A DNA stretch of 64,000 nt, taken from the NCBI RefSeq assembly GCF_002224645.1, contig NZ_CP022121.1:3569501-3633500 (forward strand), written 5' to 3'. The translations under genes were made by a program, and so were the position numbers. The first letter of the stretch is position 1. Every line of letters begins with the position of its first letter. Below are positions 17,217 to 26,085 of the stretch, one piece after another. The notes beneath the pieces were generated by a model that saw nothing but the letters and a program-made list of their open reading frames with translations, was not told where the DNA came from and made no database searches. The DNA is from Dehalobacterium formicoaceticum. Lineage in GTDB: Bacteria; Bacillota; Dehalobacteriia; Dehalobacteriales; Dehalobacteriaceae.

Positions 17217-18959
17217 GAATTTCCACCCCCTTAGCCAAAAAAGAAATAATCTCTAATAATCCAAGAAAATCTTCCAGATTATTTTCGATATATAAATTAT
17301 TCAACACCTTTTTCATCTCCGCAATTTTTTGCTCCTTATCCTGTTTCATCCTGGTTGAAGCTTCTCCGGCCGAAAGATCAAGATAAGACCGAGTAAGAAG
17401 TCTCCCCAACTCGCTATCTACCATCCCATCAAGATTCTTAATCTTCATATTTCCTTCAAAATGGATAAACTCAGCGCAAAATTGGTTTATAAAGTTAGTG
17501 GTAAAATGATCTCTCAACCCATCTAAGAGAAATTTAAGCTGGTCCGCAAACCAACCATGGGAGTTTAGCCATTGCGTTTTAAATTTGATGATCTCTCCTG
17601 AACGTTTCAGCACGGCAAGGCTTAAGGCATCTTTGCCTCCCATATTCTTCGCCTCTTTTTCCATGCGTCTTGCCCATTGAAGCGCAACACTTAAAGGGGT
17701 CATAAAGTGGCTGACTGCCACTCCAGCCGAGAAAGTCAGCTTTTTTGAACTAAACTGGGATACGTCGATTTTATCAAATTCTGCCCTTAGTTCCTTTAAG
17801 ATACCGGGCAGATAATTCAGGTTTACAAACCCTAAGAAATCATCGCCGCCTGCATACACTGTCACTCCTTTGGGAGCCGTTAAAATCTTTTCCGCCGCCT
17901 TACGGGCAAATTGTGCTAACTCCTGACTTAGATGTTTATGGAAAGCTGTCAATTGTTCTTTATTCTGCTCACTGAGCATTTTCCCAGAGAGCCACTTCCC
18001 CATATTGTCTCCGTCGAAGATTATGACTGCGTAATATGATGTGACCTGAAAATGATTCTTTTTTATTGCCCGGTAAATCTGATCGACAATTTTCAACTCC
18101 TGCTCTGTTCCTCTTCCTGCCAGGTCTTGGTTATTAAGGTGTGCATAGACTAATTCTTCATCAAATTCCTGTTCAAGCAGAATGGCGAGTTCGAGATTGT
18201 CTTTGGCTATTTTATCTAAAATATCTGCCAGTGCAATACGAGCTGTTGAAGGAAAGGATTCTTGATAGAGCAGATCTTCTTCCTTGTGGTCTAAGAAATA
18301 CTTTGGTGCGGTTCTTTTCAAGAAAGCCACGGCACCCAATGCTTCACCCTGCGCCATGTACTTTAAGGGAATTCTGTTGTTTAATTCCACCGCATTTTCG
18401 GCCATATCCGCCGATTTATGCCCATATCGATTTTTCCTATAAAAAAGAGCATTATGTTCTCCAGTCAGTGTGCATTTTCTTCCCCGTCCTCCCGGAGAGG
18501 AGAAAAGGAGCGAATCTTGGTTTGCCCCAAGTGACTTTCAATCGTTTTATAGGCCTGCGTATAACCTGCGTCCATGGGATCAAAAACCCAATAAAAATGG
18601 AAGTAGCTTTTGATCTGCTGCCATGATCCCGAGGGCTTGGGAATACCGAAAATTCCAAGACAATACTCAAAAACTTCTTCAAGTTTCTTATAAATTTCTT
18701 TCTCTAAAGCAAGGCCCAGCTCTTTCAAATTTTCTTCCGTATCCTCTTGAACAATAGCTAAAAAGCGATTAGGCAGTGATCGTGACTTCACATTGGGAAA
18801 TACGATCTCTCCTTGCCACTTCTCTTTTACTATCATGATAGCCTGACGGCAAAGATAGGAAAGAATCGCACTTCCAGAATATAAATCCTGCGTTTTTCTT
18901 GATTGTTCAATAAACCCCTGCACAGGCGTAATTGAAAAAATAAATAGATACCTTCTCAT
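17200..18959 (-). pseudogene. cmr2: Type III-B signature protein Cas10/Cmr2, frameshifted, no HD domain
   Basis: Two open frames form one Cas10. 18959-18465 encodes the N-terminal palm (YLFIFSITPVQGFIEQSRKT, DLYSGSAILSYL). 18405-17200, extended upstream in frame, encodes KCTLTGEHNALF, VIIFDGDNMGKWLSGKML and the cyclase motif YAGGDDFLGF. The switch falls at four A on the minus strand (18475-18478), where one more A gives REDGEE-KCTLTGEH in one frame, about 586 residues in all. There is no N-terminal HD nuclease domain, so DNA cleavage is not expected, while GGDD predicts cyclic oligoadenylate synthesis. The zinc knuckle seems reduced (one Cys in CTLTGEH). The start shares ATGA with the cmr1 stop. 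Confidence 0.92.
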
Positions 18960-19897
18960 GATAAAATCGCCTCTCTAAACGCTTTTCTCGTGTCATTTCT
19001 CCTTAAAGTAAAGCCCGGCTCTAAAGCCAGGTGCAAAGAAGTATTAATGGGCCAAACTTTCCCTTGCTCACCTTTTATGATGGATACATATTCCGGCGAA
19101 GATAATCGTTTGCGTTCACCATAGCTACCATAGCCGGTATAGTCGCTGTTATTCTCATGAGAGATATTACTAATTTTGCGAAGAAGCGGCCGAAAATCTT
19201 GCTCCGGCTTTCCCAATGCGATGGTTTCGATATAGGGATAAGAAGCGTTTTTGTTATTTTCCAGTTGAATCATTTCATTTTTTAGGGTGAATTTATTTTT
19301 AGATAGGAAATTAAGTCTGCTTAAAATCTGAGGTAGTATGTCTTCCTGCTTTAGTTCAGCAATCTCTGATTTCAGGTTATTGCAGCGCAAAATACGAAAG
19401 CTCCCAAACCCTCTTCGGCTACGTCCGCCCATACCTCCAAGTAAAGAGGTTAGTTCGAACAGCGTCTGCAAATGGGCTGGAGAGAATTCATCCGGCATAC
19501 GGATAAATGAGAATTCTACTCCAAAATTGGTATACATCACTATTGCATTGGCATTAGCCTTGGCTTTATATTCTTTTTTATGAGGCAACATTGCCTCTTT
19601 TCTTATATCAACTTTTTTATGTGTCATTCTTATCGCAAAACAGCTTCTTCCTTCTTGTTTAGTACTTTTTTCTCCTTCTGCCTTCCCGTTCAGATCAGCT
19701 TTAGTATTTGTCCCGCCGAAAATCCGCCCTTCCAGTGATCTTAGGGCGGATATATTCGCTTCAGCTTGCGCAGCACGCCACCAATAGCGTAGAACACCCT
19801 TCATGGACGGTGCTCTGAACTCCGGGTTATTTTGATCCGCTCCATACTGGAACAATGGAGAAATAAGTTCACATTCGAAACTCAGCTTTTCCAACAC
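18956..19897 (-). CDS. cmr1: Type III-B RAMP protein Cmr1
   Basis: A 313-residue Cas7-like protein. The N-terminus ELISPLFQYGADQ with EFRAPSMKGVLRYWWRAAQA (about residues 26-45) is the Cmr1 hallmark. The glycine-rich loop LLGGMGGRSRRGFGSF (about 150-165) follows. Cmr1 sits at the far end of the Cmr complex, where it helps target RNA binding. The start is GTG at 19897, behind GGGGAGGAGTA. It overlaps cmr2 by 4 bp. A 181-bp gap separates it from cas6, longer than any other gap in the operon. I see no convincing gene or terminator in that gap. No frameshift. Confidence 0.95.
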   Translation of the reverse strand: MLEKLSFECELISPLFQYGADQNNPEFRAPSMKGVLRYWWRAAQAEANISALRSLEGRIFGGTNTKADLNGKAEGEKSTKQEGRSCFAIRMTHKKVDIRKEAMLPHKKEYKAKANANAIVMYTNFGVEFSFIRMPDEFSPAHLQTLFELTSLLGGMGGRSRRGFGSFRILRCNNLKSEIAELKQEDILPQILSRLNFLSKNKFTLKNEMIQLENNKNASYPYIETIALGKPEQDFRPLLRKISNISHENNSDYTGYGSYGERKRLSSPEYVSIIKGEQGKVWPINTSLHLALEPGFTLRRNDTRKAFREAILS

Positions 19898-20078
19898 TAC
19901 TCCTCCCCATATATTTTCAGGCTAGGTTCAGCCCCCAGCCTTCTACAATAGAAATTTTCTACGGTATTTCTACAGTAAAATGCAGTAACTAACATATTCC
20001 ACAAACTACTTAATTTACCTCTACATAATTTGTAAAATTTACTTGATTTCGCTATAAAATTGTTTAATGTTGGATAAA

Positions 20079-20819
20079 TCAAACGTCTGCAGCCTCCACA
20101 CATCCGAACCCTTGACTGTTCTTACTTCCGATTCCTCCATCCACTGCCAGTTGAAGCAGTTCATTTGCTCCCATTAAAAGCAACTTACCGGCATACCCTT
20201 TGATTACCGTGTTTTTAAAACTGACAATCTTCATCCTTTGTATTCCGACCGGTTTGATTTCCACTTCCCCTTCCGGTCCTTCTGCTGCATAAAGAGCCCG
20301 GTATTTCTTACGCAGATTTTCATTGAATAAGCGGGTATAATCTGTCTCCCCCGGTTGAAAATATACTGTATACTTTTTGCCGTCAGCTCTAAGCAGTGTG
20401 CTATACAATACCACTGGGGAAAGGGTTCTAACCATAACCTTATTTTGCTGCACCTCATATTGACGGACATTTATCCTGTCAATCGCAAGTTCCCGAGCAC
20501 CTATACGCATAACCCCCTTTGAGAGCAAGACATTGACTAATGACTGACAAAAATCTTGTAAAGGAGAGGATACGGTAAGCTTTATCTCTCCTTCAAAAGC
20601 TATGGTCTTTTTAATCCTGTCCATTTGATACGCACCTTGGATTAAAGAAAAGCAGAACATTTTAAAGGTGCGGGTTCCGTCTCGATAGCCCTTATTATGC
20701 AAAAAGGACGCCAGTTCCTGGTCGATAGAATTATAAAGGGCTGCTTGTATCAATTGATTATAATGAATTGGCAATACAACGGGTTCCCTTAGGGGTTTAA
20801 AATAAATCTCTAAATTCAT
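20079..20819 (-). CDS. cas6: CRISPR repeat endoribonuclease Cas6
   Basis: About 246 residues with the two-RAMP layout of Cas6. The C-terminal glycine-rich loop GGIGSKNSQGFGCVE (near the end) is diagnostic. A His near the N-terminus (PIHYNQLI) is a candidate catalytic residue. Cas6 cuts pre-crRNA inside the repeat to leave the ATTGAAAC handle and is the only processing enzyme in view, so it should serve both I-B and III-B modules. A frame with GTG at 20831 exists, but I prefer the ATG at 20819, with GGGAG upstream. It is the first gene of the cas operon. The 280-bp region upstream is shared with a divergent gene and must hold the operon promoter, though I cannot place it. Confidence 0.94.
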   Translation of the reverse strand: MNLEIYFKPLREPVVLPIHYNQLIQAALYNSIDQELASFLHNKGYRDGTRTFKMFCFSLIQGAYQMDRIKKTIAFEGEIKLTVSSPLQDFCQSLVNVLLSKGVMRIGARELAIDRINVRQYEVQQNKVMVRTLSPVVLYSTLLRADGKKYTVYFQPGETDYTRLFNENLRKKYRALYAAEGPEGEVEIKPVGIQRMKIVSFKNTVIKGYAGKLLLMGANELLQLAVDGGIGSKNSQGFGCVEAADV

Positions 20820-21034
20820 TTTCCTTACCACTCCCTATGTTTATCCTCTATTATCTTGATAATATATACAGTATTTGACACCAGAGCCCTCACTCCTCTT
20901 TTCAATAAGATAGCTATTTAATTAAAAAATGGACGAATATGGCAGCAATATACTTGGTTATAAAATGGACACCAAGATGAAAGCCGAACCAATATTGACG
21001 ACTCCAATTACAAACTATTAATTGGAATTTATTT

Positions 21035-21061
21035 TAAACAATGATTGTTTAGTGCTATAAT
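21035..21061 (+). promoter_or_regulatory. Extended -10 promoter with a perfect palindrome
   Basis: TGCTATAAT (21053-21061) is an extended -10 box. Immediately upstream is TAAACAAT-G-ATTGTTTA (21035-21051), a perfect 8-bp palindrome with one central base, lying where a repressor would block the polymerase. It serves the divergent gene at 21099 and could also affect cas6. Confidence 0.6.
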
Positions 21062-21098
21062 ATAGATAATAATTAATATGGGCGGGAGGAGAGATCGG

Positions 21099-21536
21099 AT
21101 GGATGATAAGATACTTGGATTTTTAGAAAAGATGTATATAGAAATTGAAAATATTAAATCAATTATGGCAACCAAAGAAGATTTGTCTAATATGGCAACT
21201 AAAGAAGATTTGTCTAATATGGCAACTAAAGAAGATTTGTCTAATATGGCAACTAAAGAAGATTTGTCTAATATGGCAACTAAAGAAGATTTGTCTAATA
21301 TGGCAACTAAAGAAGATTTGTCTAATATGGCAACCAAAGAGGATTTATTTAAAATAGAACAAAAATTAGTTTTGATGGAAGATAAAATGGAGCAAAATCA
21401 TAAGGCCTTATATGACGGTTATAGATTAACCTATGAAAAATTAGAGATTTTGAATAAGAAGGTTAATGAAATTGAAAGAAATGTTGAGAAACATGATATT
21501 GCAATCAGGGCCATAAGAAGAGAAGTGAGTAATTAG
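21099..21536 (+). CDS. Coiled-coil protein with seven tandem 9-residue repeats
   Basis: A 145-residue protein, start ATG at 21099 with GGGAGGAG upstream. After a short helix it has seven units of MATKEDLSN (residues about 23-85, the last one varied to MATKEDLFK). A long charged helix follows (KIEQKLVLMEDKMEQNHKAL, YEKLEILNKKVNEIERNVEKH). The whole protein looks like an elongated coiled coil. Proteins with ATKEDL repeats are common in Clostridia and often uncharacterised. There is no signal peptide or membrane segment. It is divergent from the cas operon and I do not assign a function or a CRISPR role. Confidence 0.8.
   Translation: MDDKILGFLEKMYIEIENIKSIMATKEDLSNMATKEDLSNMATKEDLSNMATKEDLSNMATKEDLSNMATKEDLSNMATKEDLFKIEQKLVLMEDKMEQNHKALYDGYRLTYEKLEILNKKVNEIERNVEKHDIAIRAIRREVSN
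21165..21353 (+). repeat. Seven tandem 27-bp repeats in coding sequence
   Basis: Seven units starting ATGGCAAC, differing at only a few bases (C/T in the Thr codon, changes in the last unit). The unit is 9 codons, so slippage changes protein length without breaking the frame. Confidence 0.95.
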
Positions 21537-21626
21537 CAATAAAGTACAAAATATCAAACCGCAAAAACCGGAACATAAAATTGGTCAAAAAGACAATCTT
21601 TAAAACTTATCCTTACTGAGAACACA

Positions 21627-21650
21627 AAAAGGACGGCTAACCGTCCTTTT
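21627..21650. terminator. Bidirectional terminator between the repeat protein and yerC
   Basis: AAAAGGACGG (21627-21636), loop CTAA, CCGTCCTTTT (21641-21650). The yerC stop codon lies in the loop. T-rich ends on both strands suit both converging genes. Confidence 0.9.
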
Positions 21651-21945
21651 CCTTGCTCTCCATTTTTTCCAAGGCTAATTTATAACCGTCAGCTCCGTAA
21701 AACAAGCAGCGTTTTACCCTGCTGATCGTTGCGGTACTCGCCCCGGTTACTTCAACAATTTTGCTGTATGTTTCATCCTGGGCCAACATTTTAGCTACTT
21801 CCCAGCGCTGTGCCAGGGATTTAATCTCCCCGATCGTGGCCAGATCTTCAAAAAAGCGAAAACAATCTTCTTTGTTTTCCAAGGATAGAATTGCATCAAA
21901 TAAGGAATCGACAAAAGGATCCTTCCATATATTACTTCCGGGCAT
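21637..21945 (-). CDS. YerC/YecD family TrpR-like regulator
   Basis: 102 residues from an ATG at 21945 preceded by GAGGGG. The frame continues upstream to 22026, but the family N-terminus (PGSNIWKDPFVDSLFDAI) and the ribosome site favour the shorter form. The helix-turn-helix is WEVAKMLAQDETYSKI then VTGASTATISRVKRCL, as in Trp-repressor-like YerC proteins. The effector and targets of this family are not settled. It is the last gene after lplA on the minus strand and ends in a strong terminator. A direct role in glycine or lipoate metabolism is only suggested by position. Confidence 0.85.
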   Translation of the reverse strand: MPGSNIWKDPFVDSLFDAILSLENKEDCFRFFEDLATIGEIKSLAQRWEVAKMLAQDETYSKIVEVTGASTATISRVKRCLFYGADGYKLALEKMESKEKDG

Positions 21946-22028
21946 GTTTTCCCCTCCTCTGAAACCTTTTGTATATTCCATAAAGCAGGGCAATTTACCT
22001 GCTTTTTTAAAAAAACTTTCTTCCAAGG

Positions 22029-23030
22029 TTAGAGATCAAGGCTTCCTAACCATAGCTTTATTTCATCAATGACGGTACTGTCCTGTACCTCTCGAGCCAA
22101 AGGATCCAAGGCACGAACCAAATTTTCTTTTTCCAGCAGGCAACCTGTCAATAAAGGGGAAATCCTGCGAATCATTTCTTCATCCATGGCATCGGAATAA
22201 ACGGCGCAGGAATCGATTCTGCCATTGATCGTGTGCAGCTTCAAATCAATTTCACCCCAAGGAAAACGTTCTGTTAATGAAATATCAAAGAGAGGACTTT
22301 GACCAAATCTCCAATCCCATGAGGCAAACTTCTCATACAACCCCATTACCTCCGAGGCCTCCTCATGAATATGCACCTCATCTGAAGGCTCTTGGTAAAG
22401 CTCACTGAAGCTCTCTATAAAGCTCTCCGTTACCGACGATATGGTAATTTCCTTTGAGTTCTCCCCAATATTTGTGACTCGGGAGCGAACGGACTCAACC
22501 CCTTTGGCCGCTATTTTCTTTTTTGAGGGATTCAGATACTTACTTAGCTTTTCCAACTGGGAATGTACCATGATTGTCCCATGATGATAAGCAGCTTGGC
22601 TTTGATAATAATAGGCATGTCCCGAGAATTTTTTCCCGTCCAACAGGAGATCATTGCGTCCCGAGAACTCTGCATTTACCCCCAGCTTTTTCAAGGCTGC
22701 TAAAATTACCGATAACTGCTTTTCGATATCATAGTATTTGCGGGGCGCCAGAAAGGTAAAATTTAAGTTGCCCAAATCATGATAAACCGCTCCGCCGCCG
22801 GATAAGCGCCGGGCTAATTTACCTCCGTCTTTTTCCAACTGCTCCCAGGCACATTCCTTCCAGGCATTTTGGTTACGTCCGATGACAACCGTATTATCAT
22901 TTTGCCATAGATAGAGAATGATTTCGTTTGCCAAAAGATCAGCGAGCAATTTTTCTTCCAGAGCAATATTAAACCAGGGATCAAAGGAATGTGAGCGGAC
23001 AATTTTTGTCTGTATTCCACCGTCAACCAT
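22029..23030 (-). CDS. lplA: Lipoate-protein ligase A
   Basis: A 333-residue ligase that activates lipoate with ATP and attaches it to lysine of carrier proteins. Here the obvious carrier is GcvH in the same gene cluster. Visible: ARRLSGGGAVYHDLGNLNFT (about residues 73-92), the lipoate/biotin ligase motif, GRNDLLLDGKKFSGHAYY, the lysine region, and HHGTIMV. A C-terminal accessory domain is present (to residue 333). AAGGAGG precedes the ATG. It lies 20 bp after lpdA. Complete and ordinary. Confidence 0.95.
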   Translation of the reverse strand: MVDGGIQTKIVRSHSFDPWFNIALEEKLLADLLANEIILYLWQNDNTVVIGRNQNAWKECAWEQLEKDGGKLARRLSGGGAVYHDLGNLNFTFLAPRKYYDIEKQLSVILAALKKLGVNAEFSGRNDLLLDGKKFSGHAYYYQSQAAYHHGTIMVHSQLEKLSKYLNPSKKKIAAKGVESVRSRVTNIGENSKEITISSVTESFIESFSELYQEPSDEVHIHEEASEVMGLYEKFASWDWRFGQSPLFDISLTERFPWGEIDLKLHTINGRIDSCAVYSDAMDEEMIRRISPLLTGCLLEKENLVRALDPLAREVQDSTVIDEIKLWLGSLDL

Positions 23031-23050
23031 GCTCCCGCCTCCTTTTTTGA

Positions 23051-24445
23051 TTATTTATTCAGCATATGAATTGCCCTTCCCTCAACGCCAAGCACGGCTT
23101 CCTGGAAGCTCTCCGCTAAGGTGGGATGGGCATGAATGGTACAGATAATATCAGCTGTCGTCAAACCATTGGTAACTGCCAAAGCCCCTTCATGGATCAG
23201 GTCACTGGCATGGGGGCCCAAAATATGCACCCCCAATATTTTATGGGTGGCTTCATTGGCGATGATCTTCACCAAACCGTCACCTTCCCCCAAGGTTAAG
23301 GCCTTACCATTGGCAGCAAACATAAATTTGCTTACCTTATAGGATATGCCCCGCTTCTTTGTTTCTTCTTCCGTCAACCCTACAGATGCGATTTCCGGGA
23401 AGGAAAACACACAAGTAGGGACCGCATCATAATTGATTTGAGTCTCGATACCAAATATATGTTCTATCACAGTCTTGCCTTCATCCGAGGCCACATGGGC
23501 CAGCATCTGCCCGCCAATAACATCCCCGATGGCATAAATCCCCGGCACGGAGGTTTCATAGTGACTGTTTACCTTTATGCCAAACTCGTCATAAGCCACG
23601 CCGATTCCATCTAAATTAAGACCGTCCACGTTGATGGATCTGCCCGCCGAAAGCAGAACCATTTCTCCTGCAAAATCCTGGGGACCTTTTTTCCCTTCAG
23701 CTAGAACTTTCAGTCCTGTTTCACTTTGAACAATTTCCTTTATTTTAATTCCTGTTTCAATTTTGAAACCCAGTTTCCGGAAAGAAATCAGTGCCCTCTT
23801 GATCACTTCTTCATCGATCGGCGGCAAAATGCGCGGTGAATATTTCACAACAGTTACCTGGGTGCCTAAAGATTGGAGGATGGAAGCAAATTCAATTCCG
23901 GTCACTCCGCCCCCAATGATAACCATGGATTTCGGCAGCTCCTCAAGCTCCAAAGCTTCATTAGTGGTGATCACCCCCGGCAAATCTACGCCGGGATTAG
24001 TAATTCTTTTAGGAATGGAACCGGTGGCCAGCAAAATATTTTTTCCTTGCACTGATTGGGTATTCCCATCTCCATCGGTAACCAAAACCGTATGGGAGTC
24101 TACCAAACTGCCTTTACCGGAAATCACTTCAACCCCATTTCCTTCCAGAAGTTTGTCAACTCCGGTGCGCAGACGCGTCACCACTTCCCGTTTTCGCTCT
24201 TGGGCTTTTTCCATCTTCAATTGAAAACCATCTAATTGAAAGCCAAAATCTGCGGATTTATTTAATGTTTGCATGATTTCAGCAGTTTTATACAAAGCTT
24301 TCGTGGGAATACATCCTCGGTTTAGACAGGTGCCGCCTATTTGATCCGCTTCAATTAAAGCAACTTTTGCGCCCAATTGAGCTGCTCGAATGGCAGCAAC
24401 ATATCCTCCCGGGCCACCACCAATAATAATGATATCCTTTTCCAT
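23051..24445 (-). CDS. lpdA: Dihydrolipoyl dehydrogenase (L protein)
   Basis: A 464-residue FAD flavoenzyme that reoxidises dihydrolipoyl-GcvH with NAD. The FAD-binding GGGPGGYVAAIRAAQLG is at the start (about 8-24). The redox-active disulfide is in GGTCLNRGCIPTKALYKT (about 37-54), the NAD-binding site in IIGGGVTGIEFASIL (about 175-189), and the catalytic HAHPTLAESFQEAVLG near the end. It follows gcvPB after a 182-bp gap with two hairpins, and precedes lplA. Its placement marks it as the dedicated L protein of the glycine cleavage system. GAGGAG precedes the ATG. Confidence 0.97.
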   Translation of the reverse strand: MEKDIIIIGGGPGGYVAAIRAAQLGAKVALIEADQIGGTCLNRGCIPTKALYKTAEIMQTLNKSADFGFQLDGFQLKMEKAQERKREVVTRLRTGVDKLLEGNGVEVISGKGSLVDSHTVLVTDGDGNTQSVQGKNILLATGSIPKRITNPGVDLPGVITTNEALELEELPKSMVIIGGGVTGIEFASILQSLGTQVTVVKYSPRILPPIDEEVIKRALISFRKLGFKIETGIKIKEIVQSETGLKVLAEGKKGPQDFAGEMVLLSAGRSINVDGLNLDGIGVAYDEFGIKVNSHYETSVPGIYAIGDVIGGQMLAHVASDEGKTVIEHIFGIETQINYDAVPTCVFSFPEIASVGLTEEETKKRGISYKVSKFMFAANGKALTLGEGDGLVKIIANEATHKILGVHILGPHASDLIHEGALAVTNGLTTADIICTIHAHPTLAESFQEAVLGVEGRAIHMLNK

Positions 24446-24500
24446 GCAAACATCTCCTCACAGTTCTGTTTCAAATGTTCCTGATCAACAGAGTTCTTGG

Positions 24501-24530
24501 CATCAGATGGAGTTTTTACTCCATCTGATG
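24501..24530. terminator. Perfect 13-bp hairpin between gcvPB and lpdA
   Basis: CATCAGATGGAGT, loop TTTT, then its exact complement. On the minus strand no T-run follows, so it may act as an mRNA processing or partial termination site rather than a full terminator. It lies just upstream of lpdA. Confidence 0.65.
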
Positions 24531-24597
24531 TTTAAAAATCTTTATCTGAGAAATCTTCATCAATCTAATTTACCATTAAACATGCTTGATTATGAAA

Positions 24598-24623
24598 GAA
24601 TCCCCCTCGGGAAAGGGGGGTTC
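24598..24623 (-). terminator. Hairpin directly after gcvPB
   Basis: GAATCCCCC pairs with GGGGGGTTC (one G-T pair) around an 8-nt loop, 4 bp after the gcvPB stop. Only a short TTT follows on the minus strand, so termination may be partial and lpdA may be expressed at a lower level. Confidence 0.6.
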
Positions 24624-24627
24624 ATAA

Positions 24628-26085
24628 CTAATTTTTCGGTTTCCAGCGTAATACAGGATTGCGCGCGGCAGCGGCTTCGTCAAGGCGGCCCACCACTGTG
24701 TTATGGGGCGCGGATTTCACCATTTCAGGATCCGTATCCACCTCATGGGCGATTTGGCGCATCACATCAATAAATTCATCCAGGGTTTCCTTGCTCTCCG
24801 ATTCCGTAGGCTCAATCATTAAGGCCTCATGTACAATCAAAGGAAAATAGATTGTCGGCGGATGATAGCCGAAATCTAAAAGACGTTTGGCGATATCCAA
24901 AGTGGATACCCCCTTATTCTTCTGGTTTTGTCCCGATAGTACACACTCATGCATACAAATCCGATCATAGGGCAAAAGATAAAGATCTTTTAGCTTCGCG
25001 GCAATATAATTGGCATTGAGCACAGCAACTTCGGACATATGCTTCAGATCATCACCGCCCATGCTCATAATATAAGCAAAGGCCTTAACCATGACATTAA
25101 AATTACCGTAAAAAGCTTTTACCTTACCGATGGATAAAGGACGATCATCATCCAGAAAATACCTGCCGTCCCGATATTCTACGAGTGGCTTGGGTAAAAA
25201 TGGCACCAAATCCTTTTTTACACCCACAGGACCGGAACCGGGACCGCCGCCGCCATGGGGCGTACTAAAGGTTTTATGGATATTAAGGTGAACCACATCA
25301 AAACCCATGTCCCCGGGCCTGGTAATACCCACAATCGCGTTGGCATTAGCACCGTCATAGTAGAGGAGTCCTCCGGCCTCATGGATCATCCGGGAAATTT
25401 CCTGAATATTTTCTTCAAAGAGACCTAAGGTGTTGGGATTGGTCAGCATCAAACCGGCAATCTCATCACTCATCAGCTCTTTTAAAGCGTTCAAATCCAC
25501 TCCGCCTCTGGCATCGGATTTAACTTCAACGACATCGAACCCAACAACTGTTGCGGAAGCGGGATTGGTACCATGAGCAGCATCGGGAATAATCATTTTG
25601 GTACGCTTCGCATCGCCCCGATGCTGATGATAGGCTTTAATAATCATCAGTCCGGTCATCTCTCCATGGGCTCCTGCTGCCGGCTGGAGCGAAACTCTTT
25701 CCATCCCGGTGATCTCTGATAACATTTGATCCAAATTATACATCAGCTCTAAGGAACCTTGCACCGTTTCTTCCGGTTGATAGGGATGGGTTTTTAGAAA
25801 TCCGTCCATGCGGGATACGTATTCATTCAGCTTTGGATTATATTTCATGGTACAGCTGCCTAAAGGATAAAAACCGGAGTCCACGCCATGGTTCCGTTGG
25901 GATAATTGGGTAAAGTGACGTACGGCATCCAATTCACTGACTTCCGGAAGTTCCGGAGGAGCGTCACGCAGCAGATCTCCAGGAATCATCTCTGTAATTT
26001 TCCCTTCCGGTACATCGCATGCAGGGAGAGAATAAGCAATACGCCCTGGCCTGCTGATCTCAAAAATTAATGCTTTGTCTTTCAT
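24628..26085 (-). CDS. gcvPB: Glycine dehydrogenase (decarboxylating) subunit 2
   Basis: A 485-residue PLP-binding half of the split P protein, which decarboxylates glycine and passes aminomethyl to lipoyl-GcvH. The PLP lysine is in [20 protein letters not shown] (about residues 263-282). [17 protein letters not shown] near residue 75 is another family signature. Bacteria of this type have the P protein as two genes, each about 450-490 residues. The start ATG overlaps the gcvPA stop by 4 bp (ATGA). Complete. Confidence 0.97.
   Translation of the reverse strand: MKDKALIFEISRPGRIAYSLPACDVPEGKITEMIPGDLLRDAPPELPEVSELDAVRHFTQLSQRNHGVDSGFYPLGSCTMKYNPKLNEYVSRMDGFLKTHPYQPEETVQGSLELMYNLDQMLSEITGMERVSLQPAAGAHGEMTGLMIIKAYHQHRGDAKRTKMIIPDAAHGTNPASATVVGFDVVEVKSDARGGVDLNALKELMSDEIAGLMLTNPNTLGLFEENIQEISRMIHEAGGLLYYDGANANAIVGITRPGDMGFDVVHLNIHKTFSTPHGGGGPGSGPVGVKKDLVPFLPKPLVEYRDGRYFLDDDRPLSIGKVKAFYGNFNVMVKAFAYIMSMGGDDLKHMSEVAVLNANYIAAKLKDLYLLPYDRICMHECVLSGQNQKNKGVSTLDIAKRLLDFGYHPPTIYFPLIVHEALMIEPTESESKETLDEFIDVMRQIAHEVDTDPEMVKSAPHNTVVGRLDEAAAARNPVLRWKPKN

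Noticed and set aside
18465-18480. Programmed -1 frameshift as the normal way to make Cmr2
   Set aside because: The slip site is only four A without a proper slippery heptamer, and three other genes in the window show the same one-base loss.
19897-20103. 68-residue minus-strand frame between cas6 and cmr1
   Set aside because: It overlaps the cas6 end, has no good ribosome site, and shows no family features.
21029-21337. Minus-strand frame over the 27-bp repeats
   Set aside because: A shadow of the repeat protein. The forward gene has a promoter and a ribosome site, this one has neither.
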